Assembly (NCBI RefSeq): GCF_000430665.1
Contig: NZ_AUML01000004.1
Span: 152,929 to 216,928 of the forward strand
Source of the DNA: Aquimarina muelleri DSM 19832
GTDB lineage: Bacteria; Bacteroidota; Bacteroidia; Flavobacteriales; Flavobacteriaceae
Direction of reading: 5' to 3'
Length of the DNA: 64,000 nucleotides
Below are positions 59,166 to 64,000 of the stretch, one piece after another (position 1 is the stretch's first letter; every line of letters starts with the position of its first letter). The notes beneath the pieces were generated by a model. That model did no database searches and was not told the origin of the DNA. It saw only the letters and a program-made list of their open reading frames with translations. The translations under genes were made by a program, and so were the position numbers.

Positions 59166-61222
59166 TGAGTGTTTCTGACGAAAATAAAATAAAGCTGGAA
59201 TATAGCGTTATGCCTGCCCAGGTATATTATACGCGTGATGCAAGCAACCCGTCAAAAGCTGTACTTACCATTGGAGTAAGTAATACCACTGATAGCGATA
59301 TTGATTTAGCGGGCTTTGAAATAGCATTACCCGTAAATGTAGACGAAACGGATGCAAATGCACTTACTAGCGACCCTTCATCCATTACCCCTGTTTCATT
59401 TCAACCCACAAAATGGGATTTTCAGAACTTTTCTGATGCTACTTTCAGGTCAAGCCCTATTGCACCGGTAACAGGGCTTAAGGCAGGAGAAAGTATTACA
59501 TTTCAATTACAAGGGATTACCGTAAATGAAGCAAAAGGCACAGCTTTATTAACTATTACCGAAAATGCAGGAAATGATTTCCCTACTTTGGAAAAGCAAG
59601 TGACTAAAATCGCTAGCGATTTAGATATTACGCTTTATTCCGCCAATCCGGTAGAAATAAATTCTGGTGCTATTAGCAAACTATCATGGGCTACTAATGC
59701 AGCGGCTAGAGTAACTCTTTTACCCGGAGATTTTTCTTCCATTAAAGTAAATGATTCTGTAGATGTTACCCCAGGTATCACTACTACCTATACCCTAACT
59801 GCCTACGGCGAAGGTCCCAATATATCCAAACAAGTTACGATACAAATAAGTCCTCCTGAAATTGTAAACTTCGACTCAAATGAAAAAATGGTAAACGCAG
59901 GGGATACTATTACCCTTTTATGGGATGTAAAATATGCAGATACTATAGCTATATCACCAGGTAACTATAATGACTTATCTGCGGAAGGCACTAAAGACGT
60001 ACAAATTTGGGAGAATACTACATTTATTATCACAGCAACTAATAAAGGAAACCAAACATCCGTAAAAACAGTTCCCATAACTATTAACCCTGTTAGTATT
60101 ACCAATTTTAAAGCTACACCAGATTATGGAGCTCGTTTAGGAGAATCTATTGAGCTTTCGTGGGATGTTAAATCTGCTGTATCGGCATCAATACAATATG
60201 GTACCATTCATAAAGTAGAACAGAATAATTTGGCTGATGGTAGACTAACAATAGTACCCAATACAGGAATAGCTTACTCCCTAATTGCACAAAATGCTTT
60301 AGGAAGCGAAATGACAAGCTTACAACTGCTCCCGTTGCCCTTAGGATGGTATAAAGCTACCTCAAATGCTCCATTTCAGTTTTCTGAGCCCCCATTGGTA
60401 TTAAAATATAAAAACAATATGTGGGCAATGGCCAGTAATCTTATGAATTCAGTGTACTATTCTTTTGATGGGGTAAGCTGGTTGCCAGCTACCAACGCAA
60501 CTGCCTGGCAACCGCGTAGCTATAGTGCTGGAATAATTTTTAAAAACAAGATGTGGTTAATGGGCGGGCAAATACCTGGTGGAGCAAATTGTCTAAATGA
60601 TGTTTGGAGTTCTGAAGACGGAATAACATGGGCACAAGAAACTGGAACTGCCGCATGGCCTGCACGCAGAAGCTTTGGATGCTTTGTATTACCTGGTGCC
60701 GATAAAATTTTTATAGTAGGAGGAATTGACGCTACAGGCAATTGCCTTAAAGATGTTTGGAGTAGTATAGACGGTAAAACATGGGTTAATGAAACCGAAC
60801 AGGCTTTCGAGAAAGGTCGTGGGGCATTTGGTATTACGGTATACAATAATGAAGCATACATACTAGGAGGTCTAACAGGAGGAGATGAGAAAAATGGAAC
60901 CCCAACAAATGATGTGTGGTATAGTACTAACGGTAAACAGTGGAGCCTTTTAAGAGTAAACTGGCAAGCTAGATATTATCCCGCAGTTGCTGCATTAAGC
61001 AACGGTTTGTATTTGAGTGGAGGAATAGGAAAGGATGGAAAAGGAATTAATGATTTGAATATGATGAATAACTCAAAACGCTGGAGTGCCAGATCAGGAA
61101 TCTCCAATATCAAAGGAGCTTCTGGTCTTGAATACCAAAACTCTTTATGGTGTATTGGAGGGGGAACCAATAGCGAAGGGACAAATAAAGATATATGGGC
61201 ATACTCACCTGCAACTAATTAA
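59165..61222 (+). CDS. Ig-like repeat and kelch-like propeller protein
   Basis: 685 residues. The ATG overlaps the previous TAA by one base. Residues about 1-145 form a beta-domain (VLTIGVSNTTDSDIDLAGFEI). About 155-385 are three tandem Ig-like repeats with the pattern G-x-S/T-x-x-L-x-W-D/N-V/A and a strand ending T-x-T-Y-x-L/I-T-A. About 390-685 form a kelch-like propeller of roughly six blades, marked by repeated VYYSFDGVSW, VWSSEDGITW, VWSSIDGKTW and VWYSTNGKQW alternating with IFIVGG or WLMGG strands. There is no signal peptide, which is unusual for such a domain set. The architecture suggests a binding or scaffold protein. The partner is unknown. Confidence 0.86.
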   Translation: MSVSDENKIKLEYSVMPAQVYYTRDASNPSKAVLTIGVSNTTDSDIDLAGFEIALPVNVDETDANALTSDPSSITPVSFQPTKWDFQNFSDATFRSSPIAPVTGLKAGESITFQLQGITVNEAKGTALLTITENAGNDFPTLEKQVTKIASDLDITLYSANPVEINSGAISKLSWATNAAARVTLLPGDFSSIKVNDSVDVTPGITTTYTLTAYGEGPNISKQVTIQISPPEIVNFDSNEKMVNAGDTITLLWDVKYADTIAISPGNYNDLSAEGTKDVQIWENTTFIITATNKGNQTSVKTVPITINPVSITNFKATPDYGARLGESIELSWDVKSAVSASIQYGTIHKVEQNNLADGRLTIVPNTGIAYSLIAQNALGSEMTSLQLLPLPLGWYKATSNAPFQFSEPPLVLKYKNNMWAMASNLMNSVYYSFDGVSWLPATNATAWQPRSYSAGIIFKNKMWLMGGQIPGGANCLNDVWSSEDGITWAQETGTAAWPARRSFGCFVLPGADKIFIVGGIDATGNCLKDVWSSIDGKTWVNETEQAFEKGRGAFGITVYNNEAYILGGLTGGDEKNGTPTNDVWYSTNGKQWSLLRVNWQARYYPAVAALSNGLYLSGGIGKDGKGINDLNMMNNSKRWSARSGISNIKGASGLEYQNSLWCIGGGTNSEGTNKDIWAYSPATN

Positions 61223-61263
61223 AAGAACTTTGAATTTTTAACTATTAATTAAAAACAAACATT

Positions 61264-62376
61264 ATGTCAACTTACAATGGAATTTTTATGCGATCTGCCC
61301 TTGGACAGACAAATAATATCCCCAGACCGGGAGCATTAAGTAGCTCTCCAGACATTATCCCTTATGGAACCGAGCCTGTGTCAGATCCTCAAACTTTTTT
61401 CAAAAATAATTATGACAAGGACGTAGGTAAAACACTTCAAGCACAGCAAACAAACTATATTTATTTGCGAGGAAAGAATTTTTCGTCGTCTAAAATAGAT
61501 GACAGTGGAGATTCCCGACCGCACTTATTTTGGACACCTGCTTCTGTACTTTCTTATCCAAATAAGTGGACTGAACTAACTCAAACTCCTTCAAGAAAAC
61601 CTGTTTCATTGGTAACAGAAGCGGGAGCGGTAGGAGTTATGAGCGAGCCATTAATATGGGTGCCTGATAATATTACTGCAGACCATTATTGTATGATAGC
61701 TCAAGTACCCTCTCCTGGATATGATAACGCCATACCTGATACTTTACAGATAAGTGATTTTGCCGGATGGGTAGCAAAAAGTGGAGGAATTGCATGGCGT
61801 AATATATCGGTTCAAAATGCTAATGTAGTTACCCTTACAGGAGCAAAAATGTATTATGAACAAGGAACTGAAGCAGCAAAAATTCAATTTACTATTATTT
61901 GTGAGAACGTACCAATAGGCTCAACTGTTTCCTTTTCTGCAGGGGCACCTGGTCCAATACCTCCTATTAATTTAGATCCTACTGTTGTTTCAACAGGACC
62001 AAGCTTTACCACTGGTATTGTCGCGGATGTTCCTGCTAATTATGTAAGTGACATCTATTTTAACCTACAGGCACCAGCTGGGGTTAAAGATTTATCAAAG
62101 GCTAAGGTATCTATACAAGCTGCGTATCCAACTCATATCACTTCGGAACTTTATACACTAGCAAAATCTCCAGCCGAACTGGGAATGCCGTCTGCCGATG
62201 AGGTATTTGCAATCTTAATGCGAGGCTTAAATAAGCAAAAAGGAGAAGTATTAAGACCTCATCATGAACAATATTTAGAGCAGCTTACAGATATGCATGC
62301 CCAATTAAACTCAGATGTACGTAGTGGTCCGCAAAGACTCATTGTTGTGGGGCAAAATAATTATGATTGGAAATAA
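61264..62376 (+). CDS. Uncharacterised 370-residue protein, paralogue of the next gene
   Basis: Starts 41 nt after the previous stop. N-terminal motif RPGALSSSPDIIPYGTEPV, then DPQTFFKNNYD and TNYIYLRGKN, followed by LIWVPDNITADHYCMIAQV and FAGWVAKSGGIAWRN. A beta-sandwich-like domain (about 195-280) has VPIGSTVSFSAGAPGP, and a C-terminal helical tail of about 70 residues (PSADEVFAILMRGLNKQ ... NNYDWK) is absent from its paralogue. No signal peptide or known family. Confidence 0.84.
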   Translation: MSTYNGIFMRSALGQTNNIPRPGALSSSPDIIPYGTEPVSDPQTFFKNNYDKDVGKTLQAQQTNYIYLRGKNFSSSKIDDSGDSRPHLFWTPASVLSYPNKWTELTQTPSRKPVSLVTEAGAVGVMSEPLIWVPDNITADHYCMIAQVPSPGYDNAIPDTLQISDFAGWVAKSGGIAWRNISVQNANVVTLTGAKMYYEQGTEAAKIQFTIICENVPIGSTVSFSAGAPGPIPPINLDPTVVSTGPSFTTGIVADVPANYVSDIYFNLQAPAGVKDLSKAKVSIQAAYPTHITSELYTLAKSPAELGMPSADEVFAILMRGLNKQKGEVLRPHHEQYLEQLTDMHAQLNSDVRSGPQRLIVVGQNNYDWK

Positions 62377-62400
62377 AATTTTAACAAATACTCCTTTATT

Positions 62401-63333
62401 ATGGAAAACGCAATAACACAAAATATTTTAATCCGTGTGTCTTTAAGTGATGACGGAACAACTCCTCGTACTGGGGATTTATCAAACTCACCCGATGTAA
62501 TACCATTCGGTACTGAAAAAGCTGAGGATCCAGTATCTTTTTTTATCGGGAATTATGATGAAAATGTAAATACTGATTTAGAGGCGACTAAGCAAAACTA
62601 CATATACATGAGAGGTAAAGATCTCGTTACAGGGATACAAAAGGGTGATATGTATATGTATTACGCAAAAGATACGGATCTGAATACCCCAAGAAAATGG
62701 GCTGATAATATGCTAAAAACTTCGGCAAACTCCTATTTCAATGCTGTTCTTGGTCAAAGTGAAGGTTCTATTTTAGTAGGTCAAAATCCTTATTTATGGA
62801 CACCACCCAGCAGAGATAGCGGAACTGCCTATAATCTCATAGGTGTTGTTGTTCCATCTGGAAAAACTCCGGATTTTACTGGAGTTACTGATTTTGAGAA
62901 ATATGTAGCTAATAATATTAACGTTGGCTGGACAAAGGTGACCATAAACAATCCAACTCCACCACCAATACCTGAATTACGTTGGAAAACTACTTTTGCG
63001 TATAATCAAGGTGATACAGCAAGAGAGATGAGCTTTGAGTTAAACTGCAAAAATATTCCTATAGGTACATATATCAGTTTTTCTTCTGATAATCCTACAG
63101 GTCCAAACCCAGTTATTACATTAGACAAAACAAAAGTTTCAGACCCTAATGGCAGTTTCGGAATAAAATCTTCAGTTCCTGCTGAGTATTCAGGAAATAT
63201 AACTTTTAGTTTCTTTTCTAATGATGCTCCTCCGGCAGATAGTTCCATTACTTTTTTGGCATATTATCTTGACAGAACAGAAACAGGGCCTCAAAAACCA
63301 AAAATAGTAGCTTCAGTTACTACTACTAATTAG
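62401..63333 (+). CDS. Uncharacterised 310-residue protein, paralogue of the preceding gene
   Basis: Starts 24 nt after the previous stop. It shares the order of motifs with the 370-residue protein: RTGDLSNSPDVIPFGTEKA, DPVSFFIGNYDENV, QNYIYMRGKDL, a central PYLWTPP segment, then IPIGTYISFSSDNPTGPNP in a beta-sandwich-like domain (about 195-305). It lacks the helical tail and ends shortly after the beta domain. It is the last gene of the locus, with an inverted repeat directly after its stop. Function unknown. Confidence 0.84.
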   Translation: MENAITQNILIRVSLSDDGTTPRTGDLSNSPDVIPFGTEKAEDPVSFFIGNYDENVNTDLEATKQNYIYMRGKDLVTGIQKGDMYMYYAKDTDLNTPRKWADNMLKTSANSYFNAVLGQSEGSILVGQNPYLWTPPSRDSGTAYNLIGVVVPSGKTPDFTGVTDFEKYVANNINVGWTKVTINNPTPPPIPELRWKTTFAYNQGDTAREMSFELNCKNIPIGTYISFSSDNPTGPNPVITLDKTKVSDPNGSFGIKSSVPAEYSGNITFSFFSNDAPPADSSITFLAYYLDRTETGPQKPKIVASVTTTN

Positions 63334-63378
63334 TTTTTTTTTACTTGCAAGGGAACTAATTCCCTTGCAAGTAAAAAA
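63334..63378. repeat. Long perfect inverted repeat at the end of the giant-protein locus
   Basis: Arms ACTTGCAAGGGAA (63343-63355) and TTCCCTTGCAAGT (63360-63372) surround CTAA and extend through a T-run on the left and an A-run on the right, about 19 paired bases in all. It abuts the stop codon. The T/A runs are in the inverse order of a standard intrinsic terminator, so it may be an RNA-stabilising 3' hairpin or a mobile-element end rather than a normal terminator. Confidence 0.7.
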
Positions 63379-63687
63379 GCTAATACTGCAGGAACATCTC
63401 ACTGAAAATATTTTTAGCATCCAAATATATTATCTCAGCAATTTTATACAAATTGTAAGAAATAAGAGTTTATAAACGAAGTTATTCTCTACTTGATCAA
63501 AAATTTGTTTCATCCTTGGTAGTATGTCATGTATTAAGGCATGATTAATAGGTTTACTACAAAACCGCAAAGTTATGTTTTTAGATATGTATAATTTTTC
63601 GAAGATTCAAACCAAGTTTTAGATGTATATAACTTTTAAATACCTCTAACTGCGCTGAGGATATTATTTTGAATTTCAGTTTTTGGA
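63379..63687. other. 309-nt stretch after the giant-protein locus
   Basis: AT-rich with no convincing gene. A short minus-strand frame near 63440-63525 (MKQIFDQVENN start) is only 27 codons and is not supported. Confidence 0.4.
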
Positions 63688-63813
63688 TCAGTTAAGAAAG
63701 TATTTTTCTAGTTTACTTTTTTTATATTCTATGGGATCGTGAAAAAAACAATCCGTTTCAAAGTCAAAAATGTGATTGGTATGAATATCGTGATGATTAA
63801 AATAAGTTTTCAT
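63688..63813 (-). CDS. Possible small protein (41 residues)
   Basis: From the ATG at 63813 it reads MKTYFNHHDIHTNHIFDFE and continues to KYFLN. It has several His residues but no signal or family. The frame stays open upstream to 63882, but that part overlaps a hairpin terminator, so the internal Met is the more plausible start. It could be a spurious frame. Confidence 0.3.
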   Translation of the reverse strand: MKTYFNHHDIHTNHIFDFETDCFFHDPIEYKKSKLEKYFLN

Positions 63814-63844
63814 TTGGATGATGTTTGATGAATAAATGAAGAAA

Positions 63845-63890
63845 AAAAATGCTTGTTTTCTATGGTTTTTCATAGAAAACAAGCATTTTT
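63845..63890. terminator. Bidirectional hairpin terminator
   Basis: 20-bp perfect arms (63845-63864 and 63871-63890) surround GTTTTT, with an A-run before and a T-run after the core GCTTGTTTTCTATG. Confidence 0.85.
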
Positions 63891-63967
63891 TAATACGATA
63901 GAATATTGAAGAATTAGATCACAATCTTCTGGTAAAAAGTTCGATATCTGTCCCGTTTGGAGTACTT

Positions 63968-64000
63968 AATCCTCTTGATCTTTTGATCAAGAGGATTTTT
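63968..64000 (+). terminator. Hairpin terminator at the window edge
   Basis: AATCCTCTTGATC (63968-63980) pairs with GATCAAGAGGATT (63985-63997) around TTTT, followed by Ts that run to the end of the window. Confidence 0.75.

Noticed and set aside
43338..63333. Extracellular contractile injection system or phage tail cluster
   Set aside because: No sheath, tube, baseplate, spike, LysM or AAA+ ATPase sequence is recognisable among the seven proteins.
1..64000. CRISPR array or rRNA operon
   Set aside because: No regularly spaced direct repeats with unique spacers and no rRNA-like sequence were seen by eye.

Overview
The window is chromosomal DNA of an AT-rich marine-type Bacteroidetes, most likely a member of the Flavobacteriaceae (inference). 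Supporting signs are Bacteroidetes-type promoters (TTG-N19-TAnnTTTG), scarce Shine-Dalgarno sequences, a porG-uppS-bamA-ompH-ompH block, a FolK-deoxynucleoside kinase fusion, and a secreted protease that appears to end in a type IX secretion (T9SS) sorting domain.

Region 1 (1-22.6 kb) is mostly core genome. It holds a LytTR response regulator, a lipoprotein, murI, and a minus-strand envelope block (nadK, porG, uppS, bamA and two OmpH/Skp chaperones). After these come pdxJ, an alpha/beta hydrolase, an OmpP1/FadL channel with an SGNH lipoprotein, trigger factor, clpP, clpX, a GH3-family protein, a DUF2797 protein and a PLP-dependent decarboxylase.

Region 2 (22.6-27.7 kb) is a small accessory patch. 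Two tandem copies of a gene pair (a secreted beta-helix-like protein followed by a small secreted protein) lie between two inverted copies of a roughly 140-bp decayed sequence.

Region 3 (27.7-41.3 kb) returns to core genes: an AsmA-like protein, a queuosine-precursor transporter, folK-dNK, a membrane protein, a multidomain S8 protease, a TrmH-like methyltransferase, mutS, and tRNA-Gly/tRNA-Leu. A roughly 98-bp intergenic element occurs twice (1342-1440 and 34133-34230), each time just downstream of a stop codon.

Region 4 (41.3-64 kb) looks like an island abutting tRNA-Leu. It begins with the decayed C-terminus of a serine recombinase and a decayed IS6-family element. A 20-kb run of seven co-directional genes follows (43338-63333): a giant 3208-residue protein, proteins of 509, 323 and 1215 residues without recognised function, a 685-residue protein with Ig-like and kelch-like repeats, and two paralogous proteins of 370 and 310 residues. 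The genes are tightly spaced (1-nt overlap to 41-nt gaps). None has a visible signal peptide, T9SS tail or transmembrane segment, and no known phage-tail, secretion or toxin genes accompany them. The locus is richer in C than its surroundings. It is the best candidate in the window for an undescribed system. I recognise only a probable DUF6603-type core in the giant protein, and I assign no function.
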